Below, piece by piece: positions 16,979-26,368 of a stretch of DNA of 64,000 bases. The DNA is from Bradyrhizobium cenepequi (lineage in GTDB: Bacteria > Pseudomonadota > Alphaproteobacteria > Rhizobiales > Xanthobacteraceae): assembly GCF_020329485.1 (NCBI RefSeq), contig NZ_JAGKJI010000006.1, positions 62,001 to 126,000 on the forward strand, written 5' to 3'. Numbering within the stretch: position 1 is the first letter of the stretch; every line of letters starts with the position of its first letter. The position numbers and the translations under genes were made by a program. The notes below the pieces were generated by a model. The model was not told the DNA's origin. It worked only from the letters and a program-made list of their open reading frames with translations, and ran no database searches.

Positions 16979-18595
16979 TTAGGCGGGCGCCGACTTGCGC
17001 GCCTGTGGCCGCGTGTTGGCGGCGTGAGATTGCCAGTTTGCGATTTCCGCAAGCTCCGCTTCCGGCCGCTTCACGACGGTTTCGCGCCGTCCGAGATAGA
17101 TGTTGCCGCCATCGCCCTCGATGGTGATCCAGTCGCCCGCCACGATGGCCGCCTTGCCGAGCGAGGCGCGTTCGGCCGCCGTGTCGATCGTCATGTCGGC
17201 GCATCCGACGATGCACGGTTTGCCCATCTGCCGGGCGACCAGGGCGGCGTGTGCCGTGCGTGCGCCGACGGCGGTGACGATGCCGGCGGCCACCGCAAAG
17301 CCGGCGACATCGGCCGTGCTGGTGTCCGGGCGCATCAGGATCACGGGGTCGCCGGCGGAAGCCAGGCGCTGCGCGCTTTCGGAATCGAAGGCGGCGCGTC
17401 CGATGGCAATGCCGCCGGAGGCGCCGATGCCGGTGATGACCGGATCCTCGGCTGTCACCAGCGAGACTTCGACCAGCGAGGCAAGGTCGACATCGGCGAT
17501 CCGGCTGAGTCCCTCCTTCGGCGTGATCAATTCCTCATGCACGAGGTCGATCGCGATCTTTAGCGCGGCGCGCGGCGTGCGTTTGGCGGAGCGCGTCTGC
17601 AGGATCCACAATTTGCCGTCCTCGACGGTGAACTCGACGTCCTGCACGTCGACAAATTCCCGTTCCAGCCGTTTCAGGATGTCGCCGAGCTCGGCCTCGA
17701 GCCTGGGCAGCGCGCGGGCGATCGTCGTCTCATTGTCGGGCGTGCGCCGGCCGGACACGACGTCCTCGCCTTGAGCGTCGAGCACCAGGTCGATCATCGG
17801 CCGCGCCGTGCCGTTCGAAGGGTCGCGCGAGAAGGCGACGCCCGCGCCCGATGCGAGCCCGCCATTGCCGAACACCATGGCCTGCACCGTCACGGCGGTC
17901 CCCTTGAGATCCTCAAGCTTCTGCAGCCGGCGATAGGTCTGCGCGCGCTCGCTGGTCCAGGATTGATAGACCGCATGTGCTGCGCGTTCGAGCTGCGCTT
18001 CCGCATCCTCGAGCCAGCCGTCGTCGCGATCCTCGATCAACGCCTGTTCATCGGCGGCGAGCCGCTCGATCGCCCCGCTGTCGAGCTCGCGGTCGGTCGC
18101 AACGCCCTCTTCCGCGGTGAGCTGGGCGATCCGCGCCGCGAATGGGGCGACGTCGAAGCCGAGCACGGTCGCGGCAAAGCTCTCCAGGAAACGCCGGCGG
18201 CAATCCCATGCCAATCGCGGCCGGCCGGTGGCGCGGATCAAGCCGTGCACCGCGCGCGAGGTGCAGCCGACATTGAGCACGGTCTCGAGCATGCCGGGCA
18301 TCGAGCGCGCGGCGCCCGAGCGCACCGAGACCAGGAGCGGATGCCGGTGATCGCCGAAGCGTTTTCCGGTGGCACTCTCCAGGAACGCGATGCCTTCCTT
18401 CAGCCCGTCGCGCAGGCGCTGTTCCGCATGGGCGTGCCTGTCGGTGAGATCGGCGCAGAGTTTCACGGGCAGCACGAAGGCCGGCGGCACCGGCAGGCCG
18501 AGCGCCGCCATGCGCGCGAGGTTCGCAGCCTTGGCGCCGATCTCTTCAGCCGGGTGACAGACGGTCTCGCCGCCGCCGATACGGACGATTTGCAT
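16979..18595 (-). CDS. PPDK-like protein: ATP-grasp plus phosphohistidine domain, no PEP-binding barrel
   Basis: 538 residues. The first ~370 align by motif to the nucleotide-binding half of pyruvate phosphate dikinase: VSVRSGAARSMPGMLETVLN, SGAGVAFSRDPSNGTARPMI, VQDVEFTVEDGKLWILQTRS. A swivelling domain follows with the phosphorylatable His in ARTAHAALVARQMGKPC (near residue 455). The protein then ends; the C-terminal TIM barrel that binds PEP/pyruvate is absent. It can thus plausibly charge its own His from ATP but needs another acceptor. Upstream on the same strand, 11 bp away, is a DUF47/PhoU-like gene. Start at 18595 follows GAGGGGAAAGAAG. Confidence 0.85.
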   Translation of the reverse strand: MQIVRIGGGETVCHPAEEIGAKAANLARMAALGLPVPPAFVLPVKLCADLTDRHAHAEQRLRDGLKEGIAFLESATGKRFGDHRHPLLVSVRSGAARSMPGMLETVLNVGCTSRAVHGLIRATGRPRLAWDCRRRFLESFAATVLGFDVAPFAARIAQLTAEEGVATDRELDSGAIERLAADEQALIEDRDDGWLEDAEAQLERAAHAVYQSWTSERAQTYRRLQKLEDLKGTAVTVQAMVFGNGGLASGAGVAFSRDPSNGTARPMIDLVLDAQGEDVVSGRRTPDNETTIARALPRLEAELGDILKRLEREFVDVQDVEFTVEDGKLWILQTRSAKRTPRAALKIAIDLVHEELITPKEGLSRIADVDLASLVEVSLVTAEDPVITGIGASGGIAIGRAAFDSESAQRLASAGDPVILMRPDTSTADVAGFAVAAGIVTAVGARTAHAALVARQMGKPCIVGCADMTIDTAAERASLGKAAIVAGDWITIEGDGGNIYLGRRETVVKRPEAELAEIANWQSHAANTRPQARKSAPA

Positions 18596-18606
18596 CTTCT
18601 TTCCCC

Positions 18607-20542
18607 TCAGGCTGCCAGATCGATCATGATGTGCCGCCGCAACAGGTGCCCGAAACCAGCGAGGCGGTCGGTCGAGCGCTCCACGGCGCGGGCGAATTCG
18701 AGTGTGGAAAGCGACGTCGCGACATCGTAGCCGCCGGTGAACACCAGCGCGGTGATGGCGCGTTCGCATGTGTCGGCGGCGTGCTCGGCGTCGACCAGGC
18801 GGATGACGGCGGCGAGCGCATCCTCGGAATCGGCGCGGCGGCCCTCCGGCACTTCGATCGCTGCGGCAAGTCCGGTGGCGGCGGCTTCGGTCGCGGTGAT
18901 GGCGACCGCGCAGAGTTCGGCGAGCGCTGAGACCAGCGATTTGTCGAGATTGGCGGGCGTGAGCGATGCGATGAAGGCGGCCTGCTCGAGCTCATCGACG
19001 GCTTCTTCGGCGCGGTCGATCAACTGTCCGATCACGGGACGTGCGTCGAGCCGGGCGACCTCGCGCCGCGCCTCGAAGGCGAGGCGATCCGCCTTCTGCT
19101 CGATGTGCGCCGCACGCGCGGTCAGCGCCTTGCCGTCGCCGGCCTGGTTGGCCTGCAGGGTCGCAACATAACGCGAGATGGCGGCGACGAGGTCATGCGC
19201 CAGCCCGACCTGGCGCAGCACCATCGCCAGCAGCGCGCTCTCGACCCGCTCCAGCCGCCGCACCAGATCGGCCTCGATCTGGTCGCGCACCATCCTGACC
19301 GATTGGCCGGCGAGCAGCGCCTCGGTCGAAAGCCGCAGCACGGCTTTCAGGAAATCGACCGCCGCCGCGCGCCCGAGCGCCTGGTCGAGCCGCTCGCCGA
19401 AACCGATCCGGTTCGGCGCGGCATTGCGTACGGCGCCGCCGAGCAATTCATTGCCGCCAAGCTCGAGGAAGGCGCGGTGGCCTATTCTGTGCCGCGCCGC
19501 CCATTCCAGGATCCGCGCCGCGTCGTCCTTGGCAACCCAGTTCCGCAGCAATTTGCGCGCCTTGTTCCAGTCGATCAGGAACACCAGCGCGGCGCCCACC
19601 GCGGCGAGGAAATCGTTGCGGTCCGCGGCGCTTCCCCCTTCGAACTGCCCGGTGACGAGGAAGAAGGCGTTGGCCATCCGCGTGGCGGTTGAGCCCGCTC
19701 CACTTCGCCTCAAACTTGTCGAACAGCGAGATGAAGAATTTCGCGCGCGCCAGGTGCACGTCGCTGTAGGTGACGGTGACCGCGTTCTTTCTGACCGCGA
19801 TCACCAGGACATGCGCGTCGGTGGTGCCGATATCGTTCTGGATCAGGAGCCGGCCGTCGGACCTCATTGCCATGGTGTCGAGGCCGGGATGATCGAATTT
19901 GAGGCCGCGCGTCTCGTTCAGGCCCTTCATGAAACTCTCGACTGGCGCGCGGTCTTCGTCGTGCAGGCCGAACACATGGGCCCCGGCAATCACCTCTTCC
20001 GAGCAGCCGGCGGCCAGCTTGTTGAGCGCCTTGTGCAATTCCATCACCAGCCGGTGCAGGCTGACGCCGGAGTCTTCGCCGACACCGGTCAGCCGCGCGA
20101 TCCGCGCGAGCTCGATCTCGCTGGATGCGTCGAGCAGGCCGGTGGCGCGGATCGCGTCCAGCCGCGCATTCGCCTTGTCGCCGTCCGCCGCGCTGCCGGT
20201 ATTGACCGCGCGGATCATGGTCGCGATGTCGTCCTGGATCTCCTTCATCAGCTTCGCGAGGCTAGGTGCACCGATGCGGCTGTCGCCGATCATGTGGGCG
20301 CCGCCGACCAGGGAGGCGATGGCCGCTGGCGGGATTCCCGCGGCATGACTCTCCACGGCAAGTTCGTTGATCGGGTGATCGGGTTGCCTCGCGTGTTCGG
20401 CGGCGGCCTGCAGCGCGCTCAAGCGGACCTTGATGCGATCGTTGGCGGCGAGGCCTTCGGCGACGAGCGACGGCAGCAGAATATCGGCCTGTCCAAGTTC
20501 CCTAATGATCTGAGCTTTCATGACACCACCGGGGCAAGACAT
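18607..20542 (-). pseudogene. Two-part protein with C-terminal DUF47/PhoU-like helical domain, frameshifted
   Basis: The N-terminal half (MKAQIIRELGQADILLPSLV... about 285 residues) ends YSDVHLARAKFFISLFDKFE; I do not recognise its family. The C-terminal half is an all-helical DUF47/PhoU-like domain (RVESALLAMVLRQVGLAHDL; PVIGQLIDRAEEAVDELEQA; FARAVERSTDRLAGFGHLLR). The halves are in different frames. Dropping one base near 19672-19675 joins WSGLNRHADANAFFLVTG smoothly and gives about 644 residues. One inserted base, real or an error, explains the split. The gene is 11 bp upstream of the PPDK-like gene and surely co-transcribed. If the frameshift is an error this is an intact partner protein. 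Confidence 0.7.
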
Positions 20543-20594
20543 CTCTGCCGTCTCTATGCCTCGCGTCCGGGGTGGTCTCCTTGCGCTAGATCAT

Positions 20595-21818
20595 TCATAT
20601 GATTGTCATATTCGGCGCCGCGTTGGATCCGGAGACGACAGGCGCCCACTCTTGCCGCACGCTGTCGTCGGTCTCCGCATCTATGGACTTGGAGGCGAGC
20701 GCGGCAAATGCATCCTGTTCGATCAGTTGCGACAAGGCCCACACGGCTGCGCCGCGCACCAGCGGGCTTGCGTCGTCGAGCAGGCGCTCGGCCTCGCCGG
20801 CCAAAGCGGCATCACCGGAGTTGCCGATCGCGATCAGCACGTTGCGGACAAAGCGGTCGCGGCCGATGCGCTTGACCGGCGATTTCGAAAACAGCGCGCG
20901 GAAGGCGGCATCGTCGAGCCGCACGAGATCGGCAAGCGGTGGCGCGCGCAATTCCTCGCGGGCTGCGAGCTTTGCCTCGCGACCTGCTTGCGCGAACTTG
21001 TTCCAGGGGCACACCGCAAGACAATCGTCGCAGCCATAGATGCGGTTGCCTAGCGGTTTACGGAATTCGCGCGGGATCGGACCTTTGTGCTCGATGGTGA
21101 GATAGGAGATGCAGCGCCGCGCATCGAGCTTGTAGGGCGCGGGGAATGCCGCGGTCGGGCAGATGTCCTGGCAGGCGGTGCAGGAGCCGCAATGATCGAT
21201 GTCGGCGGAATCGCGCGGCAGCTCGCTTGCGGTGAAGATCGCGCCAAGGAACAGCCATGAGCCGAACTCGCGCGACACCAGGTTGGTGTGCTTGCCCTGC
21301 CAGCCGAGACCGGCGGCCTGCGCCAGCGGCTTTTCCATTACGGCGGCAGTGTCGACGAACACCTTCACCTCATCGCCGCTGGTCGCGACCAGCCATCGCG
21401 CCAGCGCCTTCAGCCGCTTCTTGATCACGTCGTGATAGTCATCGCCCTGCGCGTAGGCCGAGATCGCGCCGCGGTCGCGGCGCTTCAGGACCTCAAGCGG
21501 ATTTTCGTCAGGCCCGTAATTGACGCCGAGCATGATGATCGAGCGCACGCCGGGCCACAGCACGCGCGGATCGCTGCGGCGCTCAGGCTGTGCTGCAAGC
21601 CAATCCATGTCGCCATGGCCGCCCAGCTTGAGGAACTCGCGGAAATAGCTGGCCGCGCTGCCGATCGCGCCGGGATCAGTGACCCCGAGGCAGTCGAAGC
21701 CGAGCGCACGAGCTTCGCGTTCGAGCGCGGATTTGAGATCGGCCGGTGAAAGCTTGGAAGCCGGGTTCAGAAGTCGAGGTCCACATAGGTCCGTGACGCC
21801 GGCACGCCCGCCAGCCAT
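20595..21818 (-). CDS. queG: Epoxyqueuosine reductase
   Basis: Last step of queuosine tRNA modification: cobalamin-dependent reduction of epoxyqueuosine. The N-terminal part has [14 protein letters not shown] and the C-terminal ferredoxin part two 4Fe-4S motifs, [16 protein letters not shown] and [19 protein letters not shown]-like end ([20 protein letters not shown]) follows. The start is uncertain: ATG 21818 overlaps the upstream GST gene by 52 bp and has no strong Shine-Dalgarno site; a CTG at 21770 would fit homologs ending [11 protein letters not shown] better. It is 53 bp upstream of the DUF47 gene. Confidence 0.93.
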   Translation of the reverse strand: MAGGRAGVTDLCGPRLLNPASKLSPADLKSALEREARALGFDCLGVTDPGAIGSAASYFREFLKLGGHGDMDWLAAQPERRSDPRVLWPGVRSIIMLGVNYGPDENPLEVLKRRDRGAISAYAQGDDYHDVIKKRLKALARWLVATSGDEVKVFVDTAAVMEKPLAQAAGLGWQGKHTNLVSREFGSWLFLGAIFTASELPRDSADIDHCGSCTACQDICPTAAFPAPYKLDARRCISYLTIEHKGPIPREFRKPLGNRIYGCDDCLAVCPWNKFAQAGREAKLAAREELRAPPLADLVRLDDAAFRALFSKSPVKRIGRDRFVRNVLIAIGNSGDAALAGEAERLLDDASPLVRGAAVWALSQLIEQDAFAALASKSIDAETDDSVRQEWAPVVSGSNAAPNMTII

Positions 21819-22459
21819 TCGCTGAGCAGCGGGCGGAACGACGGGCGGGATTTCACCCGCGCGTACCAGGACTTTGCTGCGTCGTCCTCGCTCCATGGCA
21901 CGTCGCCCAGATAATCGATCGCCGAAAGATGCGCGGCGGCGGCGAGATCCGCATAAGTCAGCCTGTCGCCGGCGAGATAGTTCCGCGTCCGCGCCAGCCA
22001 GCCGATGTAGGTCAGATGATAGCGCACATTGACCTTGGCCGCGCGGAGCACCTCCGCATTCGGCGCACCTCCGCCATCCTCCTCGCTCATGAAGCGCTTG
22101 TAGATGCGCTCGGTCACCAGCGGGTTGGACGCCTCCTCGAAGAACTTGTCGTTGAACCACGACATCAGCCGGCGCACCTCGACGCGTTCGGCCGTCGATG
22201 CCGGCATCAGGCGGCGGTCGCCGGCATTGAGCCCATGCGCCTCGTCCAGATATTCGGCGATCACACCGACACCCGGAACCGGCGGAAAACCCTCGGCGAT
22301 CAAGGTCGGCGTCGTTGCCGCCGGATTGAGCGCCAGATAGGCCTCGCGACGCTCCCAGACCCGTTCCTCCACCAGCCGCAGATCGAGCCCGTATTCGCCA
22401 AGCACCAGGCGAATGAAACGGGAATGCGGACAGAACGGATGATGAAACAGCGTGTACAT
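21767..22459 (-). CDS. Glutathione S-transferase family protein, probably FzlA-like
   Basis: 230 residues. Thioredoxin-like N-terminal domain ([20 protein letters not shown]) and all-helical GST C-terminal domain ([20 protein letters not shown]). The sequence style ([20 protein letters not shown]) and position next to queG and uppP resemble the alphaproteobacterial FtsZ-binding protein FzlA, a GST homologue that helps Z-ring constriction. That identity is inferred from memory. Start 22459 has GAAGGA upstream; 22474 is an alternative. Adjacent uppP (cell-wall lipid carrier recycling) fits a division link. Confidence 0.8.
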   Translation of the reverse strand: MYTLFHHPFCPHSRFIRLVLGEYGLDLRLVEERVWERREAYLALNPAATTPTLIAEGFPPVPGVGVIAEYLDEAHGLNAGDRRLMPASTAERVEVRRLMSWFNDKFFEEASNPLVTERIYKRFMSEEDGGGAPNAEVLRAAKVNVRYHLTYIGWLARTRNYLAGDRLTYADLAAAAHLSAIDYLGDVPWSEDDAAKSWYARVKSRPSFRPLLSEWLAGVPASRTYVDLDF

Positions 22460-22582
22460 GAAGTCCTTCAGCATTTCACGGCCTGATCATGTCGAAGCCG
22501 CGGCAAGCTCGGGACACTAGATCATGATCCGATCGGATGAAATCGGATCATGGTCCCAATGCCTTTGTCCCACGTCTTTGTT

Positions 22583-22635
22583 TGAGCATGATCTTTTCGG
22601 AGAACCGGCCTGCCACTTCTCCGGATCATGCTCTA
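22583..22635. repeat. REP-like palindrome (GAGCATGATC...GATCATGCTC)
   Basis: Same family as 2420-2468: arms TGAGCATGATC and GGATCATGCTCT. A second palindrome (ATCATGATCCGATCGGATG / GGATCATG) precedes it at about 22518-22552. Both fill the divergent region between the GST gene and uppP. Confidence 0.7.
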
Positions 22636-22742
22636 GCCAATCAGACGAATCAGGCAACCTATGTTTGGCGTTTTTAGCGATTGCAGCAAAACGGGGAATA
22701 GGCGAGAAGGACCCGATTTCTCCAGCAAAAGCAGGCCACATC

Positions 22743-23549
22743 ATGATGACCGATATGTTGCGGGCAGTGATTCTCGGCATAATCGAAGGCGTGACGGAAT
22801 TCCTGCCCGTTTCATCCACCGGGCATCTCCTGCTGGCGGAACGATTCTTCGGGCTCGGCGAGGGCGCGTTCTGGGACAGCTTCACGGTGCTGATCCAGCT
22901 CGGCGCGATTCTTGCGATCGTCGGCCTCTATTTTACTAAATTGTGGCGGGTTGCGCTCGGCATGTTCTCCAATGCGGATGACCGGCGCTTTGTCATCGGC
23001 GTGCTGGTCGCGTTCCTGCCGGCGGTCATCGTCGGCCTCATCGCCGGCAAATACATCAAGACCGTTCTGTTCAATCCATGGGTCGTGTGCTTCTCGCTGA
23101 TCGTCGGCGGCGCCATCCTGCTGTGGGTCGATCAGCTCGAGCTGAAGCCGCGCGAACATGACGCGACGAGATATCCGCTCCTGATGTATCTGTGGATCGG
23201 CATCGCGCAGTGTTTCGCGATGATCCCGGGCGTGTCGCGCTCCGGCGCCTCGATCGTCGCGGCAATGCTGCTCGGCTCCGACAAGCGCGCGGCGGCGGAG
23301 TTCTCGTTCTTCCTGGCAATCCCGACCATGATCGGCGCCTTCGCCTATGATTTCTACAAGAACCGCGCCGAGATGACGACGGACAATCTATTGATTGTCG
23401 CGATCGGATTCGTGGTTTCGCTCATCACCGCTGTGATTGTGGTGAAGACCTTTCTCTCCTATGTGACCCGCCATGGCTTCACGCTGTTTGCGTGGTGGCG
23501 CGTGATCGTCGGCACGCTCGGCCTGATCGCGCTGGCGCTGGGGATGTAA
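22743..23549 (+). CDS. uppP: Undecaprenyl-diphosphate phosphatase
   Basis: 268-residue polytopic membrane enzyme that recycles the peptidoglycan lipid carrier by removing one phosphate from C55-PP (also called BacA). Both signature blocks are present: EGVTEFLPVSSTGHLLLAER near residue 17 and MIPGVSRSGASIVAAMLLGS near residue 160. ATG 22743 gives the family N-terminus MMTDMLRAVILGIIEG; the frame runs open upstream to 22524 but through repeat sequence. Expected location is the inner membrane, with the active site facing the periplasm. Confidence 0.96.
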   Translation: MMTDMLRAVILGIIEGVTEFLPVSSTGHLLLAERFFGLGEGAFWDSFTVLIQLGAILAIVGLYFTKLWRVALGMFSNADDRRFVIGVLVAFLPAVIVGLIAGKYIKTVLFNPWVVCFSLIVGGAILLWVDQLELKPREHDATRYPLLMYLWIGIAQCFAMIPGVSRSGASIVAAMLLGSDKRAAAEFSFFLAIPTMIGAFAYDFYKNRAEMTTDNLLIVAIGFVVSLITAVIVVKTFLSYVTRHGFTLFAWWRVIVGTLGLIALALGM

Positions 23550-23579
23550 GCATCCGGCGCCGGTACGATCTTTCTCTCC

Positions 23580-23641
23580 GCTTACTCCGCGTCACATCGA
23601 CATTTGTGGTTATGCGTGCCGGCTCAAGTCTGGGACGACGG
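23580..23641. repeat. Degraded intergenic repeat
   Basis: The stretch TTGTGGTTATGCGTGCCGGC followed by TCAAGTCTGGGACGACGG resembles the right half of the repeat at 7737-7862. It reaches into the extreme 3' end of the NDUFA9-like gene. Confidence 0.45.
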
Positions 23642-24613
23642 ACGATACGCGTTCTTGCGCTGGAATTGTCCGGCCGGGCGGAAGCGCCAGAGATATTGCG
23701 GGGCGATTGCCTCCAGCGAATCGGGTGTGATCCCCAGCCCCTCGAAGGTGAGGCCTGCAGCCTTGGCCGCGTCCGACACGACGTTGTCCTTGCGCAATAG
23801 TTCGACCTGGTCCGCCGTGAGCTTCAGCGCGCCCGGCGCGAATTGCAGGAACACAGCCATGAATTTGGCAAGGCCGAACGGGAGGAAGACCAGCGCCCGG
23901 TCGCGGTCGGTGATTTCAAGAATCGTCTCCATGATCTCGCGCATGGTCAGCACTTCCGGCCCGCCCAGCTCGTAGGTCGCGCCCGGCTTGGTCTTGCCGT
24001 CGACGGCATCGGCAATCGCAGTGGCGACGTCGCCGACAAAGGCGGGCTGCATCTTGGTGAGGCCGCCGCCAACCAGCGGGATCGCCGGCGACATCCGCGC
24101 CATCGCTGCGAAGCGGTTGGTGAATTGATCCTCCGGCCCGAACACCAGCGACGGGCGCAGGATGGTGGCCGACGGCGAGGCGGCCAGCACGGCCTGTTCG
24201 CCGGCCGCCTTGGCCCGGGCATAGGCCGAGGGCGAATCGGCATCGGCGCCGATCGCCGAGACATGCACCACGCGGGCGCCTTCCGCGCTGGCGGCCGCGG
24301 CCACCGCCTCGGCCCCCTTGGCCTGGACCGCCTCGAAGGTCTGCGCGCCGCCCTCAGTGAGGATGCCGACCAGGTTGATGACGACATGCGAATCGCGCAT
24401 CGCGGCCTTGACCGAGGCCGGATAGCGCAGATTTGTCTGCACGGCGTGGATCTGGCCGACCTTGCCGAGCGGCTGCAGGTGCCCGGCCAGTTCCGGCCGC
24501 CGCACGGCGACGCGGATGCGGTAATCCCGTCGGCACAGCGCCCGGACCACGTGCCGCCCGAGGAAGCCCGATCCGCCAAAAACCGTGACGAGCGTTTCCA
24601 GGTTCGATGCCAT
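23624..24613 (-). CDS. Complex I NDUFA9-family NAD(P)-binding protein
   Basis: 329 residues, atypical short-chain dehydrogenase/epimerase. The Rossmann motif TVFGGSGFLGRHVVRALCRR opens the protein, with VNLVGILTEGGAQTFEAVQA and VVHVSAIGADADSPSAYARA further on; a strict YxxxK pair is not evident (SAYARAKAAGE). Homologs include the NDUFA9 accessory subunit of mitochondrial and alphaproteobacterial complex I, which binds NADPH. Convergent with uppP. The last ~20 codons (FQRKNAYRPSSQT) run into repeat sequence, suggesting the stop has been supplied by it. Confidence 0.88.
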   Translation of the reverse strand: MASNLETLVTVFGGSGFLGRHVVRALCRRDYRIRVAVRRPELAGHLQPLGKVGQIHAVQTNLRYPASVKAAMRDSHVVINLVGILTEGGAQTFEAVQAKGAEAVAAAASAEGARVVHVSAIGADADSPSAYARAKAAGEQAVLAASPSATILRPSLVFGPEDQFTNRFAAMARMSPAIPLVGGGLTKMQPAFVGDVATAIADAVDGKTKPGATYELGGPEVLTMREIMETILEITDRDRALVFLPFGLAKFMAVFLQFAPGALKLTADQVELLRKDNVVSDAAKAAGLTFEGLGITPDSLEAIAPQYLWRFRPAGQFQRKNAYRPSSQT

Positions 24614-24767
24614 GGGGTCAGTTCCTGCGGGTCGAAATAGCTGCGATTTTGGGGCCTGTCCGGCCGGTTTCGCGATACGCCATCGCGGTCACCCTGTACA
24701 GACTATTTGGCTTTCCAATCATCTATTTGACAACCGCGCAACCGATCCTTACTAACCCCCGCCACGT

Positions 24768-24854
<87 letters not shown>

Positions 24855-25233
24855 CTCCCCTTTTCAAATGGTTAAAATCGCTGGTTTGAAGCCGTTGAGC
24901 CCATAGCCCGGGTGGAGCGGAACGCGCCATCCGGGACATTTGCTCGCGGATCGCGAGCGGCCCAGGGTTACGCTGACGCTCCACCCGGGCTACGGGGCTT
25001 TGTCCCTGCAGATAGGTCGTTGTCGACTGACGGCGTTGCGGCGGGCAGTGGCACCGGTCAGGCAGTTGCATTCCAACTGGCTAGATGAGACGGAGCGTCC
25101 GCCGCGCCGTGACGGCACTCCCATGTAGTCGAGCGCAAATGAAATTCATTCGCATTTGAGAAGTGCGCTCGAAGTTGCAGGCCTGCCGTTGCTTCGATAC
25201 AGCATGCGCCTATCACCCAACACGATCTGTGCG
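24855..25233. other. Gap downstream of tRNA-Leu holding a repeat
   Basis: No credible gene. It contains the 24904-24992 palindrome. The remaining ~240 bp show lower similarity to local repeats and may hold the promoter of the cation-efflux gene. I looked for a second copy of the tRNA 3' end (an attachment site) within 7 kb and saw none. Confidence 0.5.
24904..24992. repeat. Palindromic repeat (TAGCCCGGGTGGAGCG arms)
   Basis: Perfect 16-bp inverted arms TAGCCCGGGTGGAGCG (24904-24919) and CGCTCCACCCGGGCTA (24977-24992). The spacer includes GCTCGCGGATCGCGAGC, a second hairpin. Related copies at 52551-52630 and, degraded, near 31351. Confidence 0.85.
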
Positions 25234-26121
25234 ATGAACAAGCCACTGAGCTTTGCGATAGGAAGCATTCTCGTCAGCGTGTCGGTGCTTGCGTTGAAGA
25301 GCCTGGCGTACTGGCTGACCGGGTCCATTGCGCTCTACTCCGACGCGCTCGAAAGCATCGTCAACGTTGTAACGGCCGTTGTCGCACTGTTGGCGGTTCG
25401 CATCTCGGCCAAGCCGGCCGACGCAAATCACCCGTTCGGACACCACAAGATCGAATACTTCAGCGCAGTCCTGGAGGGAGTGATGATCATCATCGCTGCG
25501 CTCCTGATTGTGCGCGAGGCATACGATGGCTTCTTGCATCCGAGAGAACTGGCCGTCGTACCGGAAGGGTTGCTCGCGAACGGGTTCGCCAGCATCATCA
25601 ATGCCGCTTGGGCCTGGGTGTTGATCACACGGGGACGGCGCGTGCGTTCGCCGGCGCTCGTGGCAGACGGCCGGCATCTCCTGACTGATGTGATCTCATC
25701 CCTCGGCATACTGCTCGGACTTGTGCTCTCGCTTTTCATGAAATGGCAGTTTCTTGATCCTGCACTTGCCCTCATGGTCGCTGCGACAATCCTGTGGTCC
25801 GGTTGGGGGGTGCTCAGGGAGTCCGCCGGCGGCCTGCTCGACGAAGCGGTGCCTGAGGCGACGCTGAGCGGCATTCGCCGGACGATTGCCGACCATGCGG
25901 CAGGCGCGCTGGAGGCTCACGATATCCGCACCCGCCACGCCGGGCGCGTGACGTTCATCGAGTTTCATCTCGTCGTTCCCGGTCAGATGACCGTGTCAGA
26001 GGCGCATCGGATATGTGACCGGCTCGAAGCGGCCTTGCGGGCGGATGATGATGACAGGCGCGTTACCATTCATGTGGAGCCGGAAGACAAGGCCAAACAC
26101 TCCGGTATCGTGGTTGTCTGA
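25234..26121 (+). CDS. Cation diffusion facilitator (CDF) metal exporter
   Basis: 295 residues with six predicted membrane segments and a C-terminal cytoplasmic ferredoxin-like domain (about 205-285). Helix 2 holds LYSDALESIVNVV (metal-site Asp and Glu) and helix 5 holds DGRHLLTDVISSLGILLG (His and Asp). The family loop ADANHPFGHHKIEYFSAVLE is present. Exports zinc, iron, manganese or similar divalent ions by proton antiport; the ion cannot be fixed. Start 25234 chosen from the family N-terminus although its Shine-Dalgarno is weak; 25204 is an alternative. It is the first gene of the accessory-looking stretch after tRNA-Leu. Confidence 0.9.
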   Translation: MNKPLSFAIGSILVSVSVLALKSLAYWLTGSIALYSDALESIVNVVTAVVALLAVRISAKPADANHPFGHHKIEYFSAVLEGVMIIIAALLIVREAYDGFLHPRELAVVPEGLLANGFASIINAAWAWVLITRGRRVRSPALVADGRHLLTDVISSLGILLGLVLSLFMKWQFLDPALALMVAATILWSGWGVLRESAGGLLDEAVPEATLSGIRRTIADHAAGALEAHDIRTRHAGRVTFIEFHLVVPGQMTVSEAHRICDRLEAALRADDDDRRVTIHVEPEDKAKHSGIVVV

Positions 26122-26245
26122 GATCGATTTGCGTCCGCCTTTGCGAATGGCGGCCCCGTAACCAGCGGGGAACATGCCGCCGCTCAACCAGTACCGTCAA
26201 TCCTGACTTCCATCTGGTCAGTGACCTGACGTTATCGGCTTTCAT

Positions 26246-26260
26246 TATCGAAATACGATA
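26246..26260. promoter_or_regulatory. Candidate PadR operator upstream of multicopper oxidase
   Basis: Palindrome TATCGAAATACGATA, 108 bp before the oxidase start. On the opposite strand it reads TATCGTATTTCGATA, differing at only 3 of 15 positions from the site at 28175-28189 in front of padR. The shared site suggests common control; binding is inferred. Confidence 0.45.
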
Positions 26261-26368
26261 TCGATGCGGGCTGCCGCATCAACTCCTTGTGTGTCGTGGT
26301 CACTCGCCTTCGCCTGTCGTCAGACGACCATCGATGATATTGGTGTTGTGCTGGGCCCGGAGTTTACG

